From: Anticarsia gemmatalis
Taxonomy: Eukaryota > Arthropoda > Insecta > Lepidoptera > Erebidae
Assembly: GCF_050436995.1 (NCBI RefSeq)
Contig: NC_134765.1
Location: 2,817,501-2,881,500 of the forward strand
DNA: 64,000 bases
Direction of reading: 5' to 3'
In this document: positions 13,111-24,430 of the stretch, piece after piece
Numbering within the stretch: position 1 is the stretch's first letter
Layout of the letters: every line of letters begins with the position of its first letter
The notes under the pieces: model-generated
What the model was told of the DNA's origin: nothing
The model's input: only the letters and a program-made list of their open reading frames with translations
Database searches by the model: none
Program-made: the position numbers and the translations under genes

Positions 13111-14526
13111 AGTTGTCTTTGTAAAAAAGAGAAAGAGAAACAGAAAAGAGTCTGCAAGCGTTCTTAACAATAATTTCCTCAAATTAATGCTCTTACTTCG
13201 TTATCACAACATTCTCGCAATTTCTTACACAACACAATCAATGATGAGATCGAACGCTCTATAAATCTCACCAGTCGTATTTGGACAAAGAACAACAGGA
13301 TTTCCAGATCGTTCTTACTACAGTTTATACAAAGTTGCAATCTTATTCTGCCCGCAGTTACCAATTATTATAATCAGTAAAATTATCTCGCTTGTACTTG
13401 TCGGATGCCTTTCATTTTGAGTAAACTAATCCATATGTTGATTATAACCTGAGCGGTGGAGTTTTTTTCGTCACACTCAATTCGTAATAAGTATATGATT
13501 TGGTTATTTCTACAAATATTTATTTGATTTAAGTAAACAGTGTAGGTTACTGTAAAAATACACGTTTTTTTTTATTGTTTGTTAAAGTTAAATAGCCATG
13601 TTTATTAATTTTGGGTAAAAAAATCTACTTTTTTTAGATTCTTGGTTACATTGTGAATATTTGTTTATTGTTTAGATCCCGGGTTTCATTTTTGGTTCAG
13701 TATAAAAACAAATGTTGGTAAGCTTCAAGATATTTTTATATTTTTTTCTTAAATAAAGCTGGATGCCGATTTTGTGCATTTATTTCAAAGCATGTAAATC
13801 GTGTGTATTATTATAAACTCCAATAAAAAAAATATTATGCAATTGGATATTCCACTATTATGAACATTACTGCAAAAACATAAACCAGTCACGCAATAGC
13901 GGAGACACCGTTAGAGTGTCTATTTTAAGCGTACAATAATATTGAAGGAACAACTACTCTATTAAGCGACGTTCCTAAGAAGTACTTACTTAAAGAGTTC
14001 ACTTCCGAAATTCTTAAAATGCCGATGCGTTTCTAACTAAATCGATGCGATGCGTCCAATCCGTGTTCGAAAACTAACCAACATAACTTGACCTACCACC
14101 CCTCTCTGATCTTTAACAAACACAAACTATCCAGACGCAAGTCAACTGTTATTGGAGGTCTTCATAAAATGGTGATTTCGAACTATAAAAAGATGGTCAA
14201 TTGAGATAGAGTAAAATGCTTTACAAACCCTTACAAAAAGTGTATGGAGGATTCTTAGAATACCTTTATGTAGGAATAAAATGATGAACAGTACAATTGG
14301 TAGCGCAAGTATAGACGTCAGATTGATATTGGAGCGATCAAAGTTTAAGTAAAGCCTTCTTATATTCAGATATGAAAAAATAATTTGCTTCACACGAAGT
14401 GACAGCGTAGAGCAAGATACAATATGAATGCCTGAAAAGCTATTTTGTACTGTCTTCTAAAAAAAATACCAATTGTATGTCTATAACAGTCTGTATGCTT
14501 GATGATTCTCAAGACTTGTATTAATA
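13111..14526. other. intergenic DNA, nothing recognised
   Basis: AT-rich; open frames are short with no domains. Confidence 0.5.
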
Positions 14527-14700
14527 CTAGAGGCCGCCCGCAACTTCGTCCGCGTGGAAACCCTTCCCGTGTAAATCCTGATCCCTCGGGAACTCCGGGA
14601 TAAAAAGTAGCCTATAAAGTGTTATTCTGCGAGCTGATAGCTCATACTTATGAGTAAACATAATATTATAATATATCATTAACGAATAAATTCTGCTTAA
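14527..14700 (-). mobile_element. Helitron, 3' part
   Basis: On the minus strand it ends ...gaagttgcgggcggcctCTAG|T, with CTAG at 14530-14527 and a T flank, as Helitrons do. Internal gggataaaaagtagcctata is typical of lepidopteran copies. Non-autonomous; the 5' end is not clear. Confidence 0.6.
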
Positions 14701-15605
14701 ACTATAAATATAAAGCACTTGTTATCACAGCACTGCATATTCAGAAAAAAAACAAAAACGATATAACTGCTTATAGAAAATTATAATTCAATCCAATCCA
14801 ATACCGTGGAAAGTAATCGGGTAATCTCAGGTAAAAATAGCATATTATGTGTCGGTGGCAGTAAAGGCACGCGCACATTGAATTGTTTTATCCCGCGCCG
14901 AAGTATTCAACGCACATTGCGTTCCAATAAAACATATGAGATAGCATAGGGATGGGACTTTATATCGATGGTGGCCTTAAAAGTTTTATGGCTTTGACAT
15001 TTATTACTGACAATGGTTTTATGTGACATGCTATTTAATTAGAAGTTTTTATTGCTTTTAAATCAATTTTGTGTGCTAAAGTTGCAGGAAATGTCCTGCT
15101 GACTAGTCCTGACATAGCAATTACTAGGATTAATTGCAAAAAATGCAAATAAGCATTTAGTATTATAATCATTTATCCTCATAGATTGTAAACCACCTAT
15201 TACTTTCGTGCAATTTCGTAAATAAGCATCGCGAAGGAAATTAAATGTCAAAATACAGAATGAATTCTTCCAAAATAAGCTAGGGGCGCTTTATCAGATT
15301 TAAGAGCTACTGGCTCAATAGTGAAAGGAATTTGCCCCCAAATTGCCCGAACTGGAGAAGCAAGACGAATTACCATGTTCAAATATCGATAAATAACCCA
15401 GTCATCGCCATCCCTTCACGAATCGCATAGCGGCGCGTACGGGGGAGCCTCGCGTTACGCACACCATTCCACTTTTCATTTCCTCACCACATTACAATGG
15501 AGTTTTTATATCAACGAATGTTCCATGAAACAATGCCGCGCTAAGAATTTTATCTTATGAGATTTCGGTACCTAAATATTTTTGAGAATGCTCCTTGTAT
15601 TGTGT
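14701..15605. other. intergenic DNA with possible old inverted-repeat ends
   Basis: agggatgggactttatatcg (14949) and, inverted, agggatggcgatgactgggt (around 15415) resemble each other and could be decayed ends of a MITE. Too diverged to call. A GC-rich line lies at 15425-15460. Confidence 0.3.
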
Positions 15606-15857
15606 TTAATCTTTGCCATATGGTGCCTTGAGATCTGCTATTGTTGGTACAATGACATGTTTAATATATGGATCAGAAACTTTATATATACAAACACTGA
15701 TCTGCATGACTTCTCTTGTATACAAAGTTTCATCCCCTATTGTAACCGCTTCAGAGCTGACTTTTTGTAAAAAAATGCCTAAGTTTGAAAGCATTTCGTC
15801 ATCTATCTCCATGTACAATTTTATGGCGATCGACTGACCCCCGGTTTCTGAGTACAT
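15606..15857 (-). pseudogene. unrecognised 83-codon open frame beside a MITE
   Basis: An open frame, also largely open on the opposite strand, with fairly balanced composition: MLSNLGIFLQKVSSEAVTIG and ISVCIYKVSDPYIKH. No domain or motif is recognised and no splice sites are obvious. Its start overlaps the MITE at 15820, so the ATG may not be authentic. It could be an exon fragment, a transposon remnant or chance. Confidence 0.2.
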
Positions 15858-15973
15858 TTAGCGGTAGTTTATCTATTCTGTAGCATTAAAACTCATACAA
15901 AAAAGCGCTATTGAACAGATAAACTACCGCTAAATGTACTCAGAAACCGGGGGTTAGTCGCTTAGCCATAAAA
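15820..15973. mobile_element. MITE with 38-bp perfect inverted repeats (copy A)
   Basis: Two arms of 38 bases (15837-15874 and 15917-15954) are exact reverse complements, each carrying CCCCCGGTTTCTGAGTACAT and TTAGCGGTAGTTTATCT. Weaker pairing extends outward (ttttatggc... / ...gccataaaa). A 42-base spacer makes a hairpin. Three more copies lie in this window (17922, 24368, 57548). Non-autonomous; the superfamily is not identified. Confidence 0.85.
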
Positions 15974-15979
15974 GCGTTA

Positions 15980-17261
15980 CAAACATCACAAGGTGTTGGT
16001 ACTTATAATATTAGTGCATATTAATATATCACCTAATAAACACTACATCATTTCAGTCATAACTTTCAGCAGTATATCATACGCGAGACAAATCCGTGGA
16101 GCTTGTTGGACAACAATTTTATTTATCACGTCGCTATATACATCGTCATTTTGTTCAACGACGAGTTGATAAGATGAAATTACTGATATTATGCAACGTA
16201 AGAACCACCTATGGATCAACGACGCGAGGCGTGGCTGGAAACATGCGGGAGGACTATCGCACCAACCAAAGAATGTTTGATAATAAAATAATTACTTAAG
16301 AAGTTGTCGAGTTAATCACATTAATAATTTGAGATTAATTTAAGCTTAATAAAATAAAAATAAATAATTAACGCACAAGGGCTAAAAACACACACATCTA
16401 CATTATTTCATATAAATCAGAATAGTATGGATACGAATAGAGTAGTTTGCCAATATTGGCATTTATAATCTCTAACACGCTAAAAGTATTTATCTAAAGA
16501 AATCTTACAACTTTTTATTTAAAATATTTCATGATACATTATGCACAGTCTTGGTTAACATTTCTTTTTAAATATTTCGTTCTTGATGTAACCCAAAAAT
16601 AAGTTTTGCTCGGTAGTTTATTCTTCCATGTACACCCACGACTGGTCAGGCCTAGACCAACACAGCGCCCGATATTGTCTAGCCTCTAAAGCGCAGCATT
16701 ATAGCCATTGAAATTTAGATGTAAGTGAATTTTATTACAACTTTATACCAAAGTAAATTATAATATTTATACCTCATATTTCTTTTCCAACAGCTTGATA
16801 ATAACAGTCTCCATCTGCATATACTTACTTATAATTTACAAGTATAATTTTATGCATAAAATATTTATTATTAATATACAATTTTATTATTAATCGGTTA
16901 CGTTTTATGCATTTGTGATGAAAACATATAGCTATGCTTATTCTTCCGTATTTTTATATGTTATCGAAAATACATTTATAATTTAAAACATATGATGTTG
17001 AAAATATGTTTTATATTATAAATTTATATTACATCCTGTGTGTATTCGCGTAATTGCTGATTGTAATAAATGTTAATTATTACTTTGATTGTATTCATAA
17101 ATAAATAAATATTTATTTAACCCGTCGCTGTCCTAATGCAGAGTAATGTGTTCCGAAGCCTCTTGGAATAAGGTTTCTTAAGTTTGCTAGGGTCGTTAAC
17201 TGCAGTGTGGTGAACTGAAGAGAATCTAACGAAACGGAACATTGCAATGATTTATTAGACA
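15980..17261. other. AT-rich intergenic DNA
   Basis: Nothing recognised. The frame at 16096-16299 lacks domains and is probably chance. Confidence 0.5.
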
Positions 17262-17687
17262 CTAGCTGACCCGTGCGGCTCCGCTCGCGTGAATGATTTT
17301 TTTTTACTAATACAAAGCTTAAAAATTATTCCTAAACAACAAAATATGCTTTTTTTCACGAAAAATATTCTCAAAATTATTTATATCTCATATAACTCGC
17401 GCTAAAGCATATCCGCCATTAAAACTGTTGCCATGACAACGGAATTTTGTTAATTCAATGTCATTATGATCTTGATTATTCGCGACTTCGGTGGCGAAAC
17501 TTGAATTTTCCCGGGAAATGCGTGATTTTCCCGGGGTAAAAAGTAGCCTATGTCCTTTCTCGGGTATCAAACTATCTCCATACCAAATTTCATGCAAATT
17601 GGTTCGGTAGTTTAGGCGTGATTGAGTAGCAGACAGACAGACAGACAGACAGACAGAGTTACTTTCGCATTTATAATATTAGTATGG
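17262..17687 (-). mobile_element. Helitron with GACA microsatellite
   Basis: On the minus strand it runs from ...tactaatattataaatgcga, through a (GTCT)n tract, gcctaaactaccgaaccaat and aggctactttttaccccggg, to cacgcgagcggagccgcacg and ggtcagCTAG|T at 17262. CTAG with a T flank and a GC-rich near-terminal hairpin are Helitron hallmarks. This is the microsatellite-linked, non-autonomous lepidopteran type. Confidence 0.8.
17631..17657 (+). repeat. (AGAC)n microsatellite
   Basis: About seven AGAC units, at the 5' end of the minus-strand Helitron in which it lies. Confidence 0.95.
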
Positions 17688-17921
17688 TAGTTTATATTAG
17701 ACATGCATAGTATAGTTTTTATTAGACATGCATTTTCTGCGATTTGCTTTAATGCAAAAAATAACACGCATACGTAAAAGAGCGTTTGCACATTTTTGTA
17801 AGTGGGCAAAAACAATTTTATCATTAATTTCCCACTGAAATAGCCGTTTGTAAATTATAACGTTTCCAAAATTCCAAATTTATTTCTACTGCAGGATAAT
17901 GGGAAACACATTAATTGTAGC

Positions 17922-18015
17922 TACTAACCCCAGTTTCTGAGGTACACGTTAAACGTCGTATTTAAGAAAACGCCATTGAATAGATAAACTATCACTAAAT
18001 GTACTAATAAACCGG
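17922..18015. mobile_element. MITE copy B (diverged)
   Basis: Arms actaaccccagtttctgagg and ...taaatgtactaataaaccggg match the MITE at 15820-15973, and the shared internal piece (attgaatagataaacta) is present. Several substitutions indicate age. Confidence 0.65.
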
Positions 18016-18235
18016 GCACAAGTCCTTCTTTTAGGAACAGTTTTAAAGAACTCCGAAGGATTTGAACGCCGTGGTTTTGAACTATCGACTACTTGCAAGT
18101 AAGTCGAACGCCTCTTGGGAAAAATTCCTCACTTTCCCAAAGGTAAATTATAAATGATTTTGATCCTAGTATAGTTGTATGAATCAATTTAAATGTTCAA
18201 TATGTACGTTGTGTTGCGTGTGTAGTGTGTTGTGT

Positions 18236-18360
18236 GGTCTCGTTACAGCGGTAATGAGTGAGCGCGTTCATTAGCGGTGCGACACAGCGGCGCAGGCGCA
18301 GCGCGGTCGCCTCTATGCATCTTGTATGAGACACCCGGAGAGGCGGGCTATTCTGTACGC
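18236..18360. promoter_or_regulatory. GC-rich, CpG-dense patch
   Basis: Contains gagtgagcgcgttcattagc, gacacagcggcgcaggcgca and gcgcggtcgc. On the plus strand it is followed 110-120 bases later by donor-like sites (gaggtaaag; cgtgtaagt near 18465), so a noncoding first exon on the plus strand is possible. No coding sequence is seen. Confidence 0.35.
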
Positions 18361-18724
18361 GTAGGATTTAAAAAAAAACTGTAAGGATTTTTGTTCAAAG
18401 ATTTCAAATTGCAAGTACCTGCAACCGTGATTCTAAGACGTCAAGCGAAATCGAGGTAAAGCGTCGTGTAAGTTTAATTATTTGACCATTGTTTTATACA
18501 TTTTAATTATTTTTTGGAGATTGTGAGTAGTAATTTATTTTGTTTTTGTTTCTTTTATTATTTTAGTCAAATCAATCATTATCGGTGGAAACTAAATATT
18601 CTTCAAAACTGTCGATATCATTATAGACAATACAGGAATGCTAGTAAAAATTAGGTCACAAAAAAGCGGTACTGAGTAAGTAACTACCAATCTCACCGAC
18701 ATTTCTTTTTTCGCTCGTATAATT

Positions 18725-18790
18725 GTTCCGTTTGAGAATCGAACGCACGACCATCCGACACAATAGTAGCGGCGTAGCGACCATATAAAC
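18725..18790 (-). repeat. tRNA-like SINE head fragment
   Basis: gagaatcgaacgcacgacca is a reversed, slightly decayed box B with typical SINE context. No body is recognised. Confidence 0.4.
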
Positions 18791-18976
18791 CATATAAAGC
18801 TTAAAAGGCAGTCAAAAAGTTAAAATCAAATATAGGAAAGTAGCAGAATAGCCCAACGTCGGTGTGAGCCAGTTAGTTTGTCGGCGATGTATTGCGTATT
18901 GTGCGCGTACAAATTGATTGGAGTCGTCACAGGACGCCGACTTCGCGCCTGTCTCGTCACTCCGAGTGCTTGATAC

Positions 18977-19006
18977 GTACATGCTTGAACATGCCCGAAC
19001 ATGCCC
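18977..19006. promoter_or_regulatory. tandem p53-type response element
   Basis: Three adjacent decamers with no spacer: GTACATGCTT (one mismatch), GAACATGCCC and GAACATGCCC. The last two each fit the p53-family half-site RRRCWWGYYY exactly, making a perfect full site at 18987-19006. The nearby sequence is moderately GC-rich (18890-18960). No target gene is visible close by. Confidence 0.45.
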
Positions 19007-19009
19007 GAA

Positions 19010-20204
19010 CAACACTGAATTTTGTTTTATCGATACGATTTTACCAAGTTTGCGGTGAAAGTCGATTGAACTGCAATGCCATTTTTGCGAAATACATTAA
19101 AATCATAAGCTAAACAAACAATCATTAAAGAAGAAAGAATAAGTACCACAAAAATGTAATTAATTACGAATCCTATTTGTACACGTGCGTTTGGAGCTTC
19201 TATAAGATTTAAATTATAATAAGGCTATAATGAAATTTAATTAACCGAAAGCTGATTACATTTTAAAATGTACCTAACCTGCAGAAAAATTATGCACACT
19301 TTTGCTAAAACTCTAAAAATAATGATAAACCTTTTACCTATAATAAAATATTAACAACAAATCCTTCAAGACCAATTAAGCTTTATTTAAAAAACAATCA
19401 CGGCCATAAACAATTTATACGACAATCATCATGAACTTCTAGCAATCAATTATTAAACCTGACAGCTTAAACTGGAAAAGGCTATCATTCCTTTACCCAG
19501 CAATGAGTTTTCATCACTCAAGAAGAAATCTTAAAGGCAGTTATCAACAATGTTAGTTCTAAGTGTTAGGAAAGTGCAGCACGCCTCCCTTGTCTGAACT
19601 TTAGTAATTGCGCATAATCTGGTTAGAAACGCCTATTTTCTCAATACAAATTAGTCGGAGTGAGTTTAACTGAAATTATTTAACATGCAACTGAGTGACC
19701 TTTTGCTTCGCCGTGTGTGGTTTGCCTAATACCTTGTAGGAGAAAATTTTGCTCTATACATTACTTTGTTTATTATTATGACTGTCTGTATGGCTTGGTC
19801 GGCAGTGTATGCAACTACTGCGATGATATCTCGGGTTTGGACCCCGCATCAAGGCAAAAATTTATTCTTGAGTTTAGTGTCAATAAATGCTTAGTGAATT
19901 GCCTGGAGTTATAAAGTTGAATTTATTTTACCTCCGACATTTTAAATACGAAAGCAATAATAGCATCTACAATAATACTTAGTTACCAAAACCAGTTGAT
20001 AAGTGATAAGGAGTGGTAACCATCGGATGAAATTTGGTAGTTATTTTGTATATAGATTTTACTTATACTATTAAATAGTCCATTTTACGAGCACAATACA
20101 TTGTGTTTACGTAAAGTACATTGTAAGGAGAGCACGTCTGTATGACAATGGTAGCGCTTTCAATAAATAAAGACAAAAATGACTGGAATTGTTGTAGACG
20201 TTAC
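19010..20204. other. AT-rich intergenic DNA
   Basis: Nothing recognised apart from general AT-richness. Confidence 0.5.
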
Positions 20205-20290
20205 AATATTTATGCGCCTGCGCGGGATCGAACCCGCGACCCCGGGCTACCGTGCCGGCCATGGTGGTCTAAGCGTACAAGTAGTGTAGC
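20205..20290 (-). mobile_element. SINE head (tRNA-like), reverse orientation
   Basis: On the minus strand: a gcttagaccaccatggccgg head, then cggtagcccggggtcgcggg and ttcgatcccgcgcaggcg with an intact box B (GGTTCGATCCC). Recognised as a lepidopteran SINE head; it does not fold as a full tRNA. Confidence 0.6.
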
Positions 20291-22429
20291 ATCCATAGAG
20301 ATATGGCATTGTGGAGTTTTGTTTACGGCGCAGTTACTGGAAAACGAAACAGAACTAAATTTTACCTTGAGAATAGAAATTGTCATACAGGAATATCTGT
20401 TAAACGTTTTATTGCGATATTGTTGTCTTAATTTACATATTTGTAAATTTGAGTTTTAATAAATAAGAATCATATTTTTGCGACTCATGGCTGAAGATAA
20501 ATTAATTGTTCGATTTTAGTTTTTTTTAAATGATTACTGCATTTTATTCAGATATAAACATTGGCTTATATTTCTTAAATCTAGAAATGTTTATTGGGAA
20601 TCAATTAAAATTGTATCGCACTGCAGACTTGCAAAACCAAATGAGGGAAGTAAACTATCCCAGTGGCTGGCGAACTAGGTACAAGTGCATAAGTCTTAGG
20701 AATGTAATGTGGAGTTCTGGAGATACATGGATTGCTTCGTCCGAACTTGAGACTTATTTCAACGTACAGGTATTTTTCTACATTTTGGTTTTTTTTTTCT
20801 TATTTAAGTAAGAACCTGGAGACATACTCGGCAACTTACGTAAAAGTACATTATGATACATTACGATTAAAATATATTATTTTAGTCTCTTTAACGTTAA
20901 TTATTGCTCCATAAACTTTACGAACGTTATCTTCTACTGTGAAATCAGTAATTGATACTGTTTAGATAAAAAAAATACTGATCAATATTGCCCCAGAACT
21001 ATATGATTTTCAACTATTTGTTCGCTATCCAAATTACGCGAATATTGAAATTCATGCAGCTTGTACCTATTGAAGTCGTCAATTTTCAAATTGTATAACC
21101 GCTGTTGGAAGGACTCCATTCTGTGTTGTTCTAATTTTTGTCAAGAATAAACAACATAAAAAAATTACAATATCATTAATAACATATCCAAAATTCTACT
21201 GTAGAGGTATTTTGCTTACCATACTTAAATTAGCTATGTACTTACACTACTGAAAGCAACTACAAATAAATCAAATCATAAAATTAAGAAACAACCATTG
21301 TCTTACAACATCTAAAAGGTGTTAATGTTATAAATAACATACTAATAATATCATCAAGTGCCTATTAAGTATTAAGAAAAAAATAATTGTTGTGAAGGCA
21401 AGCTCACGACGCGTACACACGTTTCTGTCGAACGCCTCATATCTTCAAGTTATCATCGCTTAATACTTCATACTCAATAGCATAAAGTAAATTTATTTGT
21501 GCTTGTATTTATACTGACTTAATTACCACTGATTATCGTGGTAAAGGTACGGGTTTGTTTGAGATGAGATGTGCTGAGCGTAAATAGCGTATTATTAAAG
21601 TGTTGCTAAAGTTCACAATCACGTGGGATAGAGCAATTATGAATTTTGACGCTAATTTTGTTTTCTGGAAAAGAGGTTCATTTTATCTTTAATAGAGTTT
21701 TACGATATCTAAGATGAGCACAATTTGATACTGGCAAAAATAAATGCACGTTATACCAAAAACTGCAGAAAGCACAAAAAATAGAGTCTGTTGTTTTGAC
21801 TTAAGCTGTTTTTCGTCGAAATAACGCCGCACTTAGGGCACCGCACAAAGTAGCAAAATTATTCATCCATGATCTTAGACAATATATTTTCAAAGAACCA
21901 ATAAATGTACTCTCAAAATAGGTACAATAGCAATGTCCATCACTCAACTCCGCTTAGCTCCACTCATCTCACACCACTACCGACCCTACTCATAAGGCTT
22001 GCCTCATCACGAACACATCGGTATATTCATAATAATTGGTTTGTATCAGTTTTAAACTGGACTCGATAATTATTCATTGTGATATCAATCGCTTGGTATC
22101 GACCGCAGAAATCTATTGTGTTGTACTATTAACATTTTCTCGCTATAAATGAGTATGCATGACTTTGAGTGGTTAACCACTGGATAAGACTTTTATACTC
22201 TCAAAAGAATAACAATGCCCAGTTTCACCATGTAATTTTGATCGTTGTTTTTAAACATTTGCTGTACACTTATTTATATCTCTTTTTTGTGCATTATCTG
22301 TGGGATGGGATATCTGACACTTATTCATAAGCTGTGCAACTGAGCCTTAATGCTATATCGCAGGAATATTTACTACCGAGCCGGAAGCAAAGAGTTTTAA
22401 AACACATATAATAATATGTACATTCGATT
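20291..22429. other. AT-rich intergenic DNA
   Basis: Two overlapping frames at 20530-20914 have no known domain. No RNA gene or element recognised. Confidence 0.5.
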
Positions 22430-22470
22430 ATAGTAATCGAACCCACGACCTTTACGCTGTATAATATACC
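22430..22470 (-). repeat. box B remnant of a SINE
   Basis: taatcgaacccacgaccttt is a reversed box B with SINE-like flanks. Only the head fragment is left. Confidence 0.35.
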
Positions 22471-22915
22471 ACAAAAAAAGACAGAAGAAAATAATACTCT
22501 AATAGTTAAGAAAAATCGATTATAAATTACGCAGACATTATTTACGATAAACTACACAGCAAAAAAAATGTCGCCTGTAGTTTTAATCAATCAAATATAT
22601 TAATTACTCGTTGATTAATCTTGATAGCGGAAAGAATAATTTAATGTAGTTAATTTACTAGCACGTGTAACTTTTCTAAATAGCATTTACACTAATTATT
22701 GATTAGTAATTTATTATTTAAGCGGAAACGCTTAATCATAAAACAGATCTATTTTAAAGTAATGAAGGAATAAATTAAAATGATCGTTATATATATTTTC
22801 ATTATATTAATTGCGCAAATGACAAACTGTGTGGCTGCAATATATGTCACTCCGAAACATGCCTGAATCCGGGGTCAGATGAAAGTACTACTGAGTTTTC
22901 CAAATTGATTTGAAA

Positions 22916-23101
22916 TCTAATATATAAAATTCTCGCGTCACAGTTTTCGGTGCCATACTCCTCCGAAACGGCTTGACCGAATTTGATGAAATTTTGTGAG
23001 CATATTGAGTCTGAGAATCAGCCAACATCTATTTTTCATGTCCCTAAGTGACCTTTTTTTATTTATATACAATATAATACAACGTTTGCTGGGTGAGCTA
23101 G
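22916..23101 (+). mobile_element. complete short non-autonomous Helitron
   Basis: It begins TCTAATATATAAAATTCTCG at 22916 and ends ...gctgggtgagCTAG at 23101, between a 5' A and a 3' T, as expected for A|T insertion. The internal tactcctccgaaacggcttg, tgatgaaattttgtgagcat and gccaacatctatttttcatg match the common lepidopteran Helitron. 186 bp; no coding capacity. Confidence 0.85.
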
Positions 23102-23634
23102 TATACATATAATATGGTTATAGGCCCGACTCTTATTACATGGGATTAACAATATGAAAAACGAAGCAACGTTTTTAAAACCCCTGCTTACACTTTCAAA
23201 ACTTAACTAAATAAAGATAAAGATAAATTTATTGCATAACTGTACATAGGACGTTACAATTGATGTTCTATCAACAATTTTATTCATCTATAGTGGATGT
23301 ACAATTTTTTGACAACTTAAATTTAATCTTCACTATTTATATTTGATATTAGTAGAATGCATAGATTAAAAATACACATCTTACAAAAACATTTCATACA
23401 CACAAGTAGTACAATAGGATGATCTTATTATATTTTTGGTTAAAGAATACAGGCAGATATAAGGTAACTTTTACTTCATGAACTGTATTGATGTTTCTAT
23501 TCCTGTATTCACATCGTCTTAGTCGAAAAGGCATTAACGTCCGGTGTTGAGGGGCATGCGTGTAAACCCGTGATTTACTGAAGCTAACCCTTTGGAATTG
23601 CTAATTTATTATCGTTTGTTTGTTTGTCACCAAT

Positions 23635-23745
23635 ATCACGGACGTAACACACAAGACTTTTATATTCGACGACACGACCACGACTTTTATATGCGACGAC
23701 TTGCTGACGACTGCGGCACGACAACTTATGTCACACGACAGTCAT
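23635..23745. repeat. degenerate ACGAC-rich tract
   Basis: Repeated cgac units (tcgacgacacgaccacgact, tgcgacgacttgctgacgac, gcacgacaac) form a degenerate short-period repeat, including two near-copies of gacttttatatkcgacgac. No coding frame is evident. Confidence 0.5.
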
Positions 23746-24367
23746 TGCTTACTTGAAGCTTTTTATTAGAGATATTGTCGGCTTATAAATTAATAGTGCA
23801 TATAAATAAGTATCTAGTGTTGTCGTAAAAACTCAAAGGTTTGCGTAATTTATGTGAAAACTTAGTTGCCTTTGGCATTGAAATTGTAGTAATTAAATTT
23901 ATAAGTCTGTATTTTGTTTCTTCATTTTACTATTTCCTTCCTCATTTCACTTTTATGTGTTTCTCGTCTCCGGCCGCCGGCGTCATAATCTATAATATTA
24001 AAGTATTTATTGCACATATTTGTATGCAAATTTTTCGTATAATTCATCATGGCACCATTGTTTACTGACATCCTTTTTGTCTTGGGTCATTTCTAAACAA
24101 TAGCACGTTAGGTTATACAAGTAGATTTATACTATACGTAATTTATTGTATAATCAGGTTTTTAGATAAAACCTGGTTTTATCCTTTTAGTAATTCTTAC
24201 TATGTGGACGAAAACATTGTATAAAAATACAACAACATGAATATTATTTCTTGCAGCGCTTTTTTGAGAGATTTTTTTCTATAATTTTGCAAGAATATAG
24301 CTGAACACTCGGAATCAAACTTAAGCATTTGTTTTTCGAAAATAACTAATAACGTTTTCTATATGAG

Positions 24368-24430
24368 CTTTAACGCTATTGAATAGATAAACTACCGTTA
24401 AATGCACCTCAGAAACCAGGGGTTAGTCGC
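24368..24430. mobile_element. MITE copy C (one arm)
   Basis: aacgctattgaatagataaa, then ctaccgttaaatgcacctc and agaaaccaggggttagtcg, is the right arm of the MITE at 15820-15973. The left arm is missing. Confidence 0.7.

Noticed and set aside
20142..20459. 105-codon frame on the plus strand
   Set aside because: It crosses a reverse SINE head (RDRTRDPGLPCRPW is the usual translation of such a head); not a gene.
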